A stretch of 64,000 nucleotides of DNA from Lachnospiraceae bacterium (lineage in GTDB: Bacteria > Bacillota > Clostridia > Lachnospirales > Lachnospiraceae). The stretch covers positions 17,404 through 81,403 of the forward strand of contig CABJBM010000027.1 in assembly GCA_902363835.1 (NCBI GenBank), given 5' to 3'. The notes under the pieces were generated by a model. The model saw only the letters and a list, made by a program, of their open reading frames with translations. It did no database searches and was not told the DNA's origin. Shown here in pieces: positions 43,820-53,077 of this stretch (positions are counted from its first letter, which is position 1; each line of letters starts with the position of its first letter). A program made the translations under genes and the position numbers.

Positions 43820-45370
43820 TTAATTGTTTAAATACCGTGCTAAGGCTGCGTTATAAATTTCCATGTACTTTTCCAGGCCCACATTATTTAAAGACTCCAG
43901 GTAGCTATCCCAATCCTTGTCAATGTCAGACTGGTTGGTGGTCCATCTGGCCTTATTCTCATCTACAATCTTTTGAATGTCCACAAACAGGGAGGAAATC
44001 TGCTTTGATTCTTCTATTGTTAAATTAATTAACGGAACCGGAGGAGCCAGATACTTAGAATAAAGCTCTATTCTTTCTTTTTTCTCTTTTATGCTTTTCG
44101 TTTCAACAATATATGTATCCATAATTTCAGAACTTAAATTTGCCGCCACATAGGATTCCGGCGCTTCGGAATTCTTTCCAGGAATGGATGGCATCAGCTC
44201 ATATTGATCTCCAGCCGGCTTTAAATAGTTTCCAAATCTTAAGCGCAGCGAATTTTCTGTCTCAAAAAAGGAGTCCATATATCTCATGGTAGCTTCCGGA
44301 TATGGGTTGGAAGTGGTGATCACTCCTCTGTTTTTATCAATGCTAAAATCAAGAGAACCCCAGAACTGATCTCCATTGGGCCCTTTTAATGGTTCAATGG
44401 CAACATATTCTGCCCCCTCTGTTTCCAATGGCCCGTTGGTAAGGTACACACCCACACGGTTGGAACCGATTTTCGACATGTACTGGTTATGGTCCTGAGT
44501 AAATAGTTCCACGTCAATCAATCCCTCTTCATAAAGCCTTGCCGTCCACTTAATATATTCCTTATAACCTTCCTGAATGGGGGTAAATAAAAATTCATCT
44601 CCTGATCTCATTAAATAGAAAGAACTGTCTGTAATGCCAAAGCATCCGGAAAATCCTGCGTCACCATTCCAGATGTTATAAGGCGTCTTTGGCTCATAGG
44701 TAAAGGGAATTATGTTATTTTTTCCGTCTCCGTCAGGAGCCATAGTCTTAAATGCACGAAGCACTTCTTCAAATTCAGCCGTTGTTTTTGGAATCTCCAG
44801 CCCCAGCTGATCCAGCCAGCTCTTGTTAATATTTAAGGTGGTGGACTGCACAGGCTTCTGGTCTTCATTGATTGACGGAATTGCATAAATATGGCCATCC
44901 GGGAACGTAATTGCTTTTCGTATCTCCGGGTTTTTATCCAGCACAGCCTTAATATTTGGCGCATAATCTTCAATCAGGTCCTCCAGCGGACGAATGATTC
45001 CTTTTTCCGCATAAGAAAGAATCTTTTGGGAAGACAAGCCGGAGAAAACTGCATCCGGCAAATTTTTTGACGCCAGCGCCAGATTAAGCTTTTCATCCGC
45101 TCCTTCGCCGCTTATGGTCTGGTAATCTACAAATACATTTGTTTGTCTGGAAATATCCTGGAAAATGGGATAATCGTTCCACTCTCCGTTGCCGGGTTTT
45201 CCAAAACCAATTGCTTTGATGTGAATTGGTTCATCCACAACGGGATACCCTGTTTTCTTCACTTCTGCTGTTGTTGCGTTTGTTTCCTCCGCCTGTTTCC
45301 CGCACCCTGACACTGCAAGAGATGCCATAGCAGCAACTAACGCTGAGGCAATGAGTCTGCTTTTTTTCAT
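43820..45370 (-). CDS. LipO-type oligosaccharide-binding lipoprotein
   Basis: A 516-residue extracellular binding protein: KKSR then a hydrophobic run and lipobox VSGC near residue 22. It belongs to the large LipO-like group that accompanies LplB/LplC permeases (about 500-560 residues). GGAAGG six bases before the ATG at 45370 sets the start; the frame opens seven codons earlier. It delivers oligosaccharide to the two permeases encoded just upstream. Confidence 0.9.
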   Translation of the reverse strand: MKKSRLIASALVAAMASLAVSGCGKQAEETNATTAEVKKTGYPVVDEPIHIKAIGFGKPGNGEWNDYPIFQDISRQTNVFVDYQTISGEGADEKLNLALASKNLPDAVFSGLSSQKILSYAEKGIIRPLEDLIEDYAPNIKAVLDKNPEIRKAITFPDGHIYAIPSINEDQKPVQSTTLNINKSWLDQLGLEIPKTTAEFEEVLRAFKTMAPDGDGKNNIIPFTYEPKTPYNIWNGDAGFSGCFGITDSSFYLMRSGDEFLFTPIQEGYKEYIKWTARLYEEGLIDVELFTQDHNQYMSKIGSNRVGVYLTNGPLETEGAEYVAIEPLKGPNGDQFWGSLDFSIDKNRGVITTSNPYPEATMRYMDSFFETENSLRLRFGNYLKPAGDQYELMPSIPGKNSEAPESYVAANLSSEIMDTYIVETKSIKEKKERIELYSKYLAPPVPLINLTIEESKQISSLFVDIQKIVDENKARWTTNQSDIDKDWDSYLESLNNVGLEKYMEIYNAALARYLNN

Positions 45371-45410
45371 TTTTTTCCTTCCTTTCATCATTTTAATTTA
45401 AATTCCTCAC

Positions 45411-46325
45411 TTATCCCTTTACAGCCCCTATCATCATTCCTTTGACAAAATGCTTCTGAACAAAGGGATACATACACAACGCCGGTAAAGAAGCCACTAC
45501 AATCACACCATACTTTATCATCTCCGCCAGATGACGCTGCTGCTCCAATGCTTCAAAAGTCATGGCGCTGTTCCCTGCCACCTGCTGTTGTTGAATTAAT
45601 ATTTCACGGAGAATCACCTGCAAAGGAAACTTGCTTCTGTCCACCAGGTAAATCAGTGCGCTGAAATAGGAATTCCAGTGTCCCACAGCATAAATCAGTA
45701 TCATTACTGCAATAATGGGTTTGGAAATCGGAAGCACAATGCAAAAGAAGTATTTAAAATAATCACATCCATCCACAACGGAAGCCTCATACAGTTCTTC
45801 CGGAATGCTCTGTTCAAAGAAGGTTCTGGCCACAATCAGGTTATATACCCCCACAGCCCCCGGAAGCACCAGAGCCCATATGGTATTGTCCATATGAAGG
45901 GCCTGCACCAAAAGATAAGTAGGAATCAAACCTCCCCCAAAGAACATGGTAAATACAAATAGCAGCATGAGCGGTTTGATTCCCGGCAAGTCCTTTCTGG
46001 AGAAAGCAAATGCGGCAGGAATTGTAGAAATCAGGTTTATGAATGTACCTATTGCCGTGTAAATAATGGAATTGCGGTACCCTGTCCAAATGTCTTTATA
46101 TTTAAAAATCTCCTTATATCCCTCCATATTAAAACCTTTGGGAAGCAGAATCACTTCGCCTCCGGCAACGGCAACCGGTGAACTAAAAGAGGCAATTACG
46201 ATAAAATACAGGGGATACAGGACAACCATCATCAGAGTAAATAATATGATGTGGTTTACAATATCAAACACCTTATTTGCCGGGCCTTGATTTACAAATT
46301 GTTTTCCAAATACTTTTTCGATCAT
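45411..46325 (-). CDS. LplC/YtcP-type sugar ABC transporter permease
   Basis: A 304-residue permease with about six hydrophobic segments, the PVAVAGGEVILLPKGFNMEGYKEI segment typical of YtcP/LplC and the EAA loop (ELYEASVVDGCDYFKYFFCI). It ends with HFVKGMMIGAVKG, also typical. It lies between the LplB-type permease and the binding lipoprotein genes. Confidence 0.92.
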   Translation of the reverse strand: MIEKVFGKQFVNQGPANKVFDIVNHIILFTLMMVVLYPLYFIVIASFSSPVAVAGGEVILLPKGFNMEGYKEIFKYKDIWTGYRNSIIYTAIGTFINLISTIPAAFAFSRKDLPGIKPLMLLFVFTMFFGGGLIPTYLLVQALHMDNTIWALVLPGAVGVYNLIVARTFFEQSIPEELYEASVVDGCDYFKYFFCIVLPISKPIIAVMILIYAVGHWNSYFSALIYLVDRSKFPLQVILREILIQQQQVAGNSAMTFEALEQQRHLAEMIKYGVIVVASLPALCMYPFVQKHFVKGMMIGAVKG

Positions 46326-46334
46326 CTCTTCCCC

Positions 46335-47282
46335 CTACCATAACGACGTTTTTGACATATGTTTTGCAGCCTGGTTCACCGTAAGCAGTACAATGCAATT
46401 TATCACGGAATTAAAAAGACCAACTGCCGTGGAAAATCCATACTCACTGTTTACCAGACCGATCTTATAGATATAGGTAGATATAATTTCTGATACTCCC
46501 AGATTCAATGGATTCTGCATCAGATAAGCTTTCTCAAATCCAATTCCCATTATGGAACCGCAGCTTAAAATTAAAGTAATTACTATAGTAGGTAAAATCA
46601 TAGGCAAATCGATTCTGAAAACTCTCTGAAACTTCGTTGCACCGTCTATGGTTGCAGCTTCATGCATCTCAGCGCTTACCCCGGCCAGTGTTGCGATATA
46701 AATAACTGCATTCCATCCCATGCTCTGCCAGACACCGGACCAGACATAAATATGACGCCAGAACCTTGACTGCCCCATAAATAGTATAGGTTCACGGCCA
46801 AAGAGTTTTACCAGCTGATTGATCAAACCGCCATCAGTGGAAAGAAAAATATTTAAAATACCGACTAAAACTACGGTGGAAATAAAATACGGTGCATATG
46901 TAATTGATTGTACTGCCTTTTTAAATCTCAAGTTCGCCACATAATTTAATCCCAATGCCAGGATAATAGGAATGGGAAACCCCACAATCAAAGAATAAAA
47001 GCTGATGGCCAGTGTGTTAATTAAAAGGCTTTGAAACTGCGGTGAATGAAAAAATCTGGTGAAGTTTTCAAAGCCCACCCATGGACTCCCCATAATTCCT
47101 CTTAAAGGGTTATAGTCCCGAAATGCAAGCTGAATTCCATACATGGGAACATAGGAAAATAAAATTAATCCAGCCAATGCAGGCAGCAGAAATATATATA
47201 GCTGCCAATTCTTTTTCAATCTCTTCCCCATGCTCATGGTGTGTCCGTTTTCTTTTGTCTGCTTTTTTTGTCCCTTTTTCAC
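46335..47282 (-). CDS. LplB-type sugar ABC transporter permease
   Basis: A 315-residue permease starting with GTG (GGAGG six bases upstream). It shows YIFLLPALAGLILFSYVPMYGIQLAFRDYNP, the entry signature of LplB proteins, six hydrophobic segments and the EAA loop (EMHEAATIDGATKFQRVFRI). First gene of the glycan operon. No ATPase gene is nearby; a shared MsmX-like ATPase is expected elsewhere. Confidence 0.92.
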   Translation of the reverse strand: MKKGQKKQTKENGHTMSMGKRLKKNWQLYIFLLPALAGLILFSYVPMYGIQLAFRDYNPLRGIMGSPWVGFENFTRFFHSPQFQSLLINTLAISFYSLIVGFPIPIILALGLNYVANLRFKKAVQSITYAPYFISTVVLVGILNIFLSTDGGLINQLVKLFGREPILFMGQSRFWRHIYVWSGVWQSMGWNAVIYIATLAGVSAEMHEAATIDGATKFQRVFRIDLPMILPTIVITLILSCGSIMGIGFEKAYLMQNPLNLGVSEIISTYIYKIGLVNSEYGFSTAVGLFNSVINCIVLLTVNQAAKHMSKTSLW

Positions 47283-47317
47283 ATAATACCTCCTCTCAAC
47301 GATTGCCCTCCCTTTTA

Positions 47318-47418
47318 TTTGTTAGCTTTTGTTACTTAATTTATATTTAATTTATGTTTAATATATTACCTTATTTTTAACTTAATATCAAGCTTTATCT
47401 AAGCGTTTTGTTAGCTTT
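47318..47418 (-). promoter_or_regulatory. Promoter region of the glycan operon with a repeated 12-bp element
   Basis: TTTGTTAGCTTT occurs twice (47318-47329 and 47407-47418), flanking about 75 bases of very AT-rich DNA upstream of the LplB-type gene. The second copy extends into CTAA-GCGTTTTG-TTAG, a weak dyad. The two sites could be operators for the LacI protein of the operon. Confidence 0.4.
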
Positions 47419-47516
47419 CTCTTAACCACTCCTGACATGGCTTCTGATTTTTCTATAATTTTCAAGACATATCCCCAATTTATTTAAACAATATGTACAT
47501 TTTAATTACTTTAAGG

Positions 47517-47556
47517 CAAAAAGGCGGTATGCCCCTTTACGGGAACATACCGCCTC
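47517..47556 (-). terminator. Terminator of the alpha/beta hydrolase gene
   Basis: Minus strand GAGGCGGTATGTTCCC pairs with GGGGCATACCGCCTTTTT, T tail included. It lies 20 bases after the hydrolase stop. Confidence 0.85.
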
Positions 47557-47575
47557 AAATTTCTGTAAATGATAT

Positions 47576-48319
47576 TTATGCCATAAACCTCGTTATTACA
47601 GCAAGATACTCCATATAGTGGACAAGACTGAATTCACCATGCCTCATTCCATCAGCTATGCACACCTGGGAATCAGGAATCATATCCATTAATTTACGAA
47701 GAGACTGATCCATCTTCCGCACTTCTTTTGAACCGATTATGATCAGCGTTTTCGCCTTTGTATTTTTAAGCGCATCGGGAGCAATATAGCTGCAATTACT
47801 CACAATCATATGAATCAGTGATTCTTTTGACATGTTTAAACTGTCACTGTAATACTGCTCAAACATATCCTTCTGAATGCAAAGCGATCTTGCCTGCAGC
47901 TTTGAAAACCATCGTTTGCTGATTAACCCATAGGACAGCCTGCAAAGCGGAGCCATGAACCATGTTACATTTTTAACAGGACAGACTAACGCACTTTCAA
48001 TAATGGCGTATTGGGCTATATCCTCTCTTTTTGAAAGAACTTCAACTGCAATTTGCGCTCCAAGGGACAGGCCGCCTAATGCAAATACTTTCCCGTTATA
48101 ATTCTCATCAATATAATGAATCAGATTTACCGAAGAGTCGTGAATGCTGATAAAGGCCGTTGCGCCATCTTCACCATGCCCATCTATAATAGGTGTAACA
48201 ACATGGTAATCCCTCTGCAAATAGCCGGTGATATTCTGTAAGGACCACCAGGAAAGGCCTCCCCCATGCAGCAAAATAATGGTTGGCCGCGTTTTGTCTC
48301 CAAATTCTTTGTATTTCAT
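47576..48319 (-). CDS. Alpha/beta-hydrolase-fold protein
   Basis: A 247-residue soluble hydrolase: ILLHGGGLSWWSL (oxyanion-hole region), the nucleophile elbow GGLSLGAQ (GxSxG), an acid-containing loop (TLIIIGSKEV) and the His in MRHGEFSLVH. Esterase, lipase or peptidase specificity cannot be assigned. The start at 48319 (MKYKEFG) follows GGAAGGGGG; the frame opens eight codons earlier. Confidence 0.85.
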   Translation of the reverse strand: MKYKEFGDKTRPTIILLHGGGLSWWSLQNITGYLQRDYHVVTPIIDGHGEDGATAFISIHDSSVNLIHYIDENYNGKVFALGGLSLGAQIAVEVLSKREDIAQYAIIESALVCPVKNVTWFMAPLCRLSYGLISKRWFSKLQARSLCIQKDMFEQYYSDSLNMSKESLIHMIVSNCSYIAPDALKNTKAKTLIIIGSKEVRKMDQSLRKLMDMIPDSQVCIADGMRHGEFSLVHYMEYLAVITRFMA

Positions 48320-48388
48320 TTTGCCTGCGCCCCCTTCCCACAAACCTCATCCGCCCCACATTATTATGATTTAATAAAAGGCAGCTTT

Positions 48389-49060
48389 TTACAGGCCAGC
48401 CCCTAAAATATCCTCCAGACTTTGAAGCTGGTCGAAATGAGTAATGGCTATGACCTTGTCGTTAGCCATGAGCAGCGTATCCCCGCGGGGAATCAGCAAT
48501 TTAGAATCCCGGATTACCGCAACCAGCACACACTCTAAAGGCAGCTTAATTTCACGCAGGGATTTCCCGATGATCAGTGAAGTTGGTTCGACCATGCGTT
48601 CCACTAAGGAATATTTGCCGCCATGGAGCTTAAGCAGGGTCATCATATCACCCATGGACATTTCTTCCGCAACCAGCCTCGCCATCAAATCAGCCTGATT
48701 CAAAGCGGCATCAACGCCCATCACAGGCGTAAATAACCAGGCGTTTTTAGGATTGTTCACGCGCCCCACCACACGAGGAACGCCATACTCCAGCCTGGCC
48801 AGCGTTGCTATTACCAGGTTCGTTTCATCTGCACCGGTAACGGCTGCCACAACATCAGTATTGCGTATTCCTGCGGACTCCAACACCTCAGGAGCGGCTC
48901 CATTTCCATGTATGACAGCATCTTCAGGAAGGCTTTTCTTTAAAATATTGATTCTCAATTCCTTTGCTTCAATCACTTGAACCTTATGACCACGCTCCAT
49001 TAGAAGGGAAGCCAGGTAGGCCCCCACCTGACCCCCGCCGACAATAATCACTTTCATCAT
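48389..49060 (-). CDS. RCK/TrkA-type NAD-binding regulatory protein, second copy
   Basis: A 223-residue cytoplasmic protein: RCK_N Rossmann domain with IIVGGGQVGAYLASLLMERGHKVQVIEA (GxGxxG and acidic strand end), then an RCK_C domain (about 140-220, SLIIGKSLREIKLPLECVLVAVIR, PRGDTLLMANDKVIAI). Such proteins gate K+ channels and transporters in response to NAD(H), ATP or c-di-AMP. It shares one base with the stop of the paralogue upstream and follows a P-type ATPase, not a TrkH or KtrB channel, which is unusual. Confidence 0.9.
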   Translation of the reverse strand: MMKVIIVGGGQVGAYLASLLMERGHKVQVIEAKELRINILKKSLPEDAVIHGNGAAPEVLESAGIRNTDVVAAVTGADETNLVIATLARLEYGVPRVVGRVNNPKNAWLFTPVMGVDAALNQADLMARLVAEEMSMGDMMTLLKLHGGKYSLVERMVEPTSLIIGKSLREIKLPLECVLVAVIRDSKLLIPRGDTLLMANDKVIAITHFDQLQSLEDILGAGL

Positions 49061-49728
49061 TACATTCCCCTTCCGTCGTTTAAGCCTAACAGTTTCTTAA
49101 GCTGATCGCCAGAGACCGTGGCCGCAGCAATATACAACATATCTCTGTGCTTGAAAACGGTTCCTGCCGTTGGAAGAATGGTTTTATTGTTCCGCTCAAT
49201 GGCAACAACATGAATATCTCCTACAACCGTTAAGTCATTGACCCTGTGTCCGACCATTAACGGAGGAACCTCTATTTTCGTAAGCTCCGCATCACCGTTT
49301 CCAAAGCTGAAAACTGCATTCAGGGGTGAATAAGAAAGAATATCCACTGCCCGCTTGATTGCCCAGGTAGTAGAAGACAAGGTCTGTACACCCAGCCGTT
49401 TGTAGATTTCAGCCTTTCTCCGGTCATAAAGCCTTGCCACCACCTTAGGTACATGATAGATTTCCCGGGCAATCCGGGCAATGACCGCGTTGGATTCGTC
49501 GCTGGACGTAAAGACAGCCAGCGCATCAGTCCGGTCAATTTCCGCTTTCAGTAAAACATCCCGGTCAAAGCCGATACCTTCAACGGTTTTCCCTTGAAAA
49601 TTCTTCCCAAGCTGCGCAAACGCAGCAGCATCCGAATCAATCACAGTAATGGAATGCCCGGCCTTGCTCAGTTCCTGTGCAAGGCCCGAACCATTACGGC
49701 CGCAGCCGACAATAATTATTTTCATCAT
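49060..49728 (-). CDS. RCK/TrkA-type NAD-binding regulatory protein, first copy
   Basis: A 222-residue protein with RCK_N (IIVGCGRNGSGLAQELSKAGHSITVIDSDAAAF, GxGxxG with Asp at the second strand) and RCK_C (VPPLMVGHRVNDLTVVGDIHVVAIER, TAGTVFKHRDMLYIAA). Its start overlaps the ATPase stop by 4 bases and its stop overlaps the next paralogue's start by 1 base. Ion pump and two RCK proteins are thus translated as a set, suggesting a heteromeric regulatory ring acting on the pump. That partnership is inference. Confidence 0.9.
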   Translation of the reverse strand: MMKIIIVGCGRNGSGLAQELSKAGHSITVIDSDAAAFAQLGKNFQGKTVEGIGFDRDVLLKAEIDRTDALAVFTSSDESNAVIARIAREIYHVPKVVARLYDRRKAEIYKRLGVQTLSSTTWAIKRAVDILSYSPLNAVFSFGNGDAELTKIEVPPLMVGHRVNDLTVVGDIHVVAIERNNKTILPTAGTVFKHRDMLYIAAATVSGDQLKKLLGLNDGRGM

Positions 49729-52553
49729 ACCAAATCTCCCTCTGTTTTATTTTCCATGCTTATTCTTCCCCGGCCGCAGCAGCGAAGAAATGCCTTACGC
49801 AGTTCATCTAAGAGCAGCATCACCGGCGGTATTACAATTAAGAATGCCCATTCCTTCCATCCTAATGGAGCCGTATTGAACAAGTCATGCAGGAAAGGAA
49901 GCGGCAGATAAACCAGCAGTGCCAGGAGCCCAAACTCAACCATAATACCAATCAAAATCAGCTTATTGCTGAACAACCCGATTTTAAATACGGAGATCCG
50001 CTCCGTACGGCAGGCAAATACCGCACCAACCTGAGCCATCACAATGGCGGCAAATGTCATAGCAGTTGCCATTTGATAGACAGTGCCTGAAACAGCAAGA
50101 GGACTCATGGGCCAGCCATGGAGATAATTTAAGAAAAAGTATGCCGCAGTTCCAAACGCTGCTTCAAGCAGTCCATACCAACAGAAAGCCTTAAGTATCA
50201 GCGGCCGGTTCAAAAGGGACTCTTTCTGGGATCGGGGCGGGATATTCATAATTCCGGCTTCAGGCACTTCCGCACCAAGTCCCATGGCAGGTACCATATC
50301 TGTGCCAAGATCAATGGCTAATACCTGCATAATCGTAAGGGGCAGAGGAATTGCTCCGCGGGAAAACAAATACAGCACCATTGGCACAGCAGCCGCCATA
50401 TTGCTGTTGAAAATATACAGCACAAACTTCCGGATGTTGTTATAAACAGCTCTGCCTTCCTCAATCGCATTCACAATCGATGCAAAGTTATCGTCTGTCA
50501 GGATCATATCAGCAGCTTCCTTTGCCACATCTGTGCCCGAAATACCCATGGCAACACCGATATCAGCCTTTTTCAGGGCGGGCGAATCATTCACCCCATC
50601 ACCGGTAACGGCAACAATCTGTTTCATATCCTGCAGGGCGCTGACCACCTGAAGCTTTTGCTCTGGCGCAACACGGGCGAAAACCACCTCATCCATCAGA
50701 GCCTTTTCCAGTTCCTTTGGTTTCATTTTTTCAAGCTCCACTCCCGTAATAATCCTGGGATGGTCACCTTCTATAATACCGATCCGGCGTGCAATACTTT
50801 CCGCTGTCAATCCATAGTCACCGGTTATCATGATGATGCGGATTCCGGCATTATGGCATTTCTTCACCGCCTCCGATACCTGGGGACGCGGCGGGTCTAC
50901 CATGGCAATAAGCCCTAAAAAGGTCAGGTCCTGTTCAATCAGCTCGGGCGTATACGCGCTTAAGCTGACAGGGAGCGCTATATCTCCAGTTAAGCTGCGG
51001 GTTGCTACCGCCAGCACACGCAGGCCGCTTCTTGCATATCTGTCGTTGACGGCCATAATCTCTTCCCGGTCCCGTTCACTCATGGGAAGGATTTCTCCCC
51101 CATGCTTTCTGTGTGTACAAAGCTCCAGCACCTCCTTTGGTGCGCCTTTCACATAGGCAAGCCGGGTTTTGCCTGCGGGCTGATGGATGGTGCTCATACG
51201 TTTGCGTCCTGAATCAAAGGGAAGCTCACGCAGCCGTGGAATGCGGGAGCTCATTTCCTCCAGATTCAGCCCGTGTTTCTGTGCCAGCACAAGCAGTGCG
51301 GCTTCGGTGGGATCACCAAGCACAGTAAAGCGAGGTGATTCTCCATTGGGCGCAAGCAGCCGGGCATTGCAGCATAACCCGGCGGCAGTCAGCAGCTCTG
51401 AAAGCCCTTTATTGCTGCCGGATACCGGACTTTTGCCCTCCAGTATTTTTCCGTCTGAAGCGTCATAGCCTACTCCTGTTACTTCCATATGATGACCGTC
51501 CATCCAGAGGTTGCTGACAGTCATTTCATTTTGGGTCAGGGTACCGGTTTTGTCGGTACAGATAACAGTGGTACAACCAAGGGTCTCCACAGCTGATAAC
51601 CGTTTGATCAGGGCATTCCGTTTGGCCATGCGCTGAACGCCCATAGCCAAAGACAGCGTAACCGTGGGTAACAGTCCCTCAGGGATGAAAGCAACAATCA
51701 TACCCAGAGCAAAAATAAAAGCTTCTACCGGCTCTGTCTTTGCCAGAAAAATAGCCAGAATAAAGAAAACTACGCCAATGCTGACGGAAATGGCAGAAAC
51801 CTTTTTTGTAAGCTTTCCCATCTCTTTTTGTAAAGGACTGGACTCCTCCTTAAGACTTTGGGTAAGGCTGGCTATTTTTCCGAATTCCGTGTGCATTCCG
51901 GTGGCGTAAACTACGGCCCTGCCGGTTCCCGATGAAACAGTTGTCCCCGCAAATACCATATTGGGCTGCTCTGCCCTGGACAGGTCATCCCGCAGCACTC
52001 CGTCGCTGCTTTTATGGACAGGATTTGACTCACCGGTCAGTGTGGATTGATTGACCCGTAAATCATTGTCCTCCACAAGGCGGGCATCTGCCGAAATGCG
52101 GTCACCTTCAGACAGCAGCATGACATCGCCGGGAACCAGTTCCTCTGCAAGCAGACGCTGCTCCCTGCCCTCCCGTAAGACCCGAACATAATCAGGCAGC
52201 AGCTTTTTAAGCGCTTCTGTAGCTTTTCCCGCACGAAATTCCTGCCAAAAGCTGAAAGTGCCGTTGATGACGTTCACCATCCAGATTGCAACTGCAAGCT
52301 CGGGAATTTTTGCAATCAATGCCACAAGCCCTGCTCCCCATAAAAGGATTGCCATCAGATGAGTGAAATTAGAAAGGAACTTCCAAATAAGGGGTTTGCC
52401 CTTTTTTTCTTTTAAAGTGTTTTTTCCAAATTGTTTCAATCGGCGCTCTGCTTCCGGTTTGGATAAGCCCTCTGTTTTTGATTCCAGGATTTTGTAAACT
52501 TCTTGTACGCGGGACTTTTGTATGTTTTTAATATCATCCAGTTTCGTATTCAT
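49725..52553 (-). CDS. P-type ATPase resembling the Na+/K+-ATPase alpha subunit (P2C-like)
   Basis: A 942-residue membrane cation pump. An N-terminal cation-ATPase domain (about 15-60) precedes ten expected helices, TGES (173-176), the phosphorylated Asp334 in CTDKTGTLTQNEM and the hinge TGDGVNDSPAL (650-660). Membrane helix 4 reads VAFIPEGLLPTV (Glu292), and helix 6 reads AIDLGTDMVPA (Asp748, Asp752). Both match the Na+/K+-ATPase rather than calcium pumps, which have PEGLP and NLVTDGLPA. The helix 5 Glu of Na+/K+-ATPase is replaced by Ala721. No beta subunit is seen. It overlaps the RCK gene by 4 bases and is divergent from kdpDE. Confidence 0.9.
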   Translation of the reverse strand: MNTKLDDIKNIQKSRVQEVYKILESKTEGLSKPEAERRLKQFGKNTLKEKKGKPLIWKFLSNFTHLMAILLWGAGLVALIAKIPELAVAIWMVNVINGTFSFWQEFRAGKATEALKKLLPDYVRVLREGREQRLLAEELVPGDVMLLSEGDRISADARLVEDNDLRVNQSTLTGESNPVHKSSDGVLRDDLSRAEQPNMVFAGTTVSSGTGRAVVYATGMHTEFGKIASLTQSLKEESSPLQKEMGKLTKKVSAISVSIGVVFFILAIFLAKTEPVEAFIFALGMIVAFIPEGLLPTVTLSLAMGVQRMAKRNALIKRLSAVETLGCTTVICTDKTGTLTQNEMTVSNLWMDGHHMEVTGVGYDASDGKILEGKSPVSGSNKGLSELLTAAGLCCNARLLAPNGESPRFTVLGDPTEAALLVLAQKHGLNLEEMSSRIPRLRELPFDSGRKRMSTIHQPAGKTRLAYVKGAPKEVLELCTHRKHGGEILPMSERDREEIMAVNDRYARSGLRVLAVATRSLTGDIALPVSLSAYTPELIEQDLTFLGLIAMVDPPRPQVSEAVKKCHNAGIRIIMITGDYGLTAESIARRIGIIEGDHPRIITGVELEKMKPKELEKALMDEVVFARVAPEQKLQVVSALQDMKQIVAVTGDGVNDSPALKKADIGVAMGISGTDVAKEAADMILTDDNFASIVNAIEEGRAVYNNIRKFVLYIFNSNMAAAVPMVLYLFSRGAIPLPLTIMQVLAIDLGTDMVPAMGLGAEVPEAGIMNIPPRSQKESLLNRPLILKAFCWYGLLEAAFGTAAYFFLNYLHGWPMSPLAVSGTVYQMATAMTFAAIVMAQVGAVFACRTERISVFKIGLFSNKLILIGIMVEFGLLALLVYLPLPFLHDLFNTAPLGWKEWAFLIVIPPVMLLLDELRKAFLRCCGRGRISMENKTEGDLV

Positions 52554-52826
52554 CTCTATTACCCATTCTCTCCTTTAACACGATCTTTCTGTCCTTTGAT
52601 GTCCTCTTACACCCCCTTTACTCTGCAAGAGCAAAGCTGACTTTACAGACTCCATGGAAAAACCATCTGCAGCAAAGCAAGAGGGAAGATTCGTGTTTCA
52701 GTATATATCCTTTTTAATTAAGGAGGTGTTTGGATAAAATCCATAACATAAAGATTGCATTAAGGCGAAGACTGCAGTCTCCCGCCGCAAAATACTGCAG
52801 GTGTTTCAAAGGCTTTGGATAATTTC
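52554..52826. other. Divergent region between the P2C-like ATPase and kdpD
   Basis: It must hold the minus-strand promoter of the ATPase operon. A plus-strand TTAAGGAGGTG near 52722 looks like a strong ribosome site but no ATG follows at a suitable distance; a TTG-started 30-codon frame (DKIHNIKIALRRRLQ) is possible but not convincing. I looked for a ydaO/c-di-AMP riboswitch and did not find one. Confidence 0.4.
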
Positions 52827-52886
52827 TTGACTTTTGCATATTTTTATGTCTTAATGTAATCTTAATACTACGGCAAATATTATAAT
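52827..52886 (+). promoter_or_regulatory. kdpD promoter with OmpR-type direct repeats
   Basis: A perfect TATAAT (52881-52886) lacks a consensus -35; that position is covered by a direct repeat TTAATGTAATC-TTAATACTACG (52851-52872, 11-bp period), as expected for an activator of the KdpE/OmpR family. A second possible promoter, TTGACT (52827-52832) with CTTAAT 17 bases on, overlaps the repeat. KdpE autoregulation is the likely meaning. Confidence 0.5.
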
Positions 52887-52921
52887 GCAGCGTTGATTTT
52901 TTCTATGCTACAATTAAATAA

Positions 52922-53077
52922 AATGAATTTTCATACCAGGGGGGTGTATGTACGGATATCCATCAAACAGATTCAAGTTCACTTCTTAAACAACTTTCAG
53001 ATACTCCTGCAGGAAAAAGTCAGGGAAAGCTTAGAATTTATTTTGGTTATGCGGCTGGCGTCGGAAAAACCTGTGCC
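52922..53077 (+). other. 5' coding part of kdpD without a canonical start codon
   Basis: The kdpD frame is open from 52922 and clearly codes: ending at 53077 it reads ...QGKLRIYFGYAAGVGKTCA, which contains the KdpD Walker A motif. Yet no in-frame ATG, GTG or TTG occurs before 53078. A ribosome-site-like AGGGGGG (52938-52944) precedes an ATG at 52948 that is in another frame and meets TAA at 52987; a +1 shift there would enter the kdpD frame. An in-frame ACG at 52954 is seven bases after one end of the G run... it is the best rare-start candidate. Confidence 0.6.

Noticed and set aside
52554..52892. c-di-AMP (ydaO-type) riboswitch upstream of the cation pump
   Set aside because: Looked for because RCK proteins and K+ transport are often under it; no conserved core was visible on either strand.
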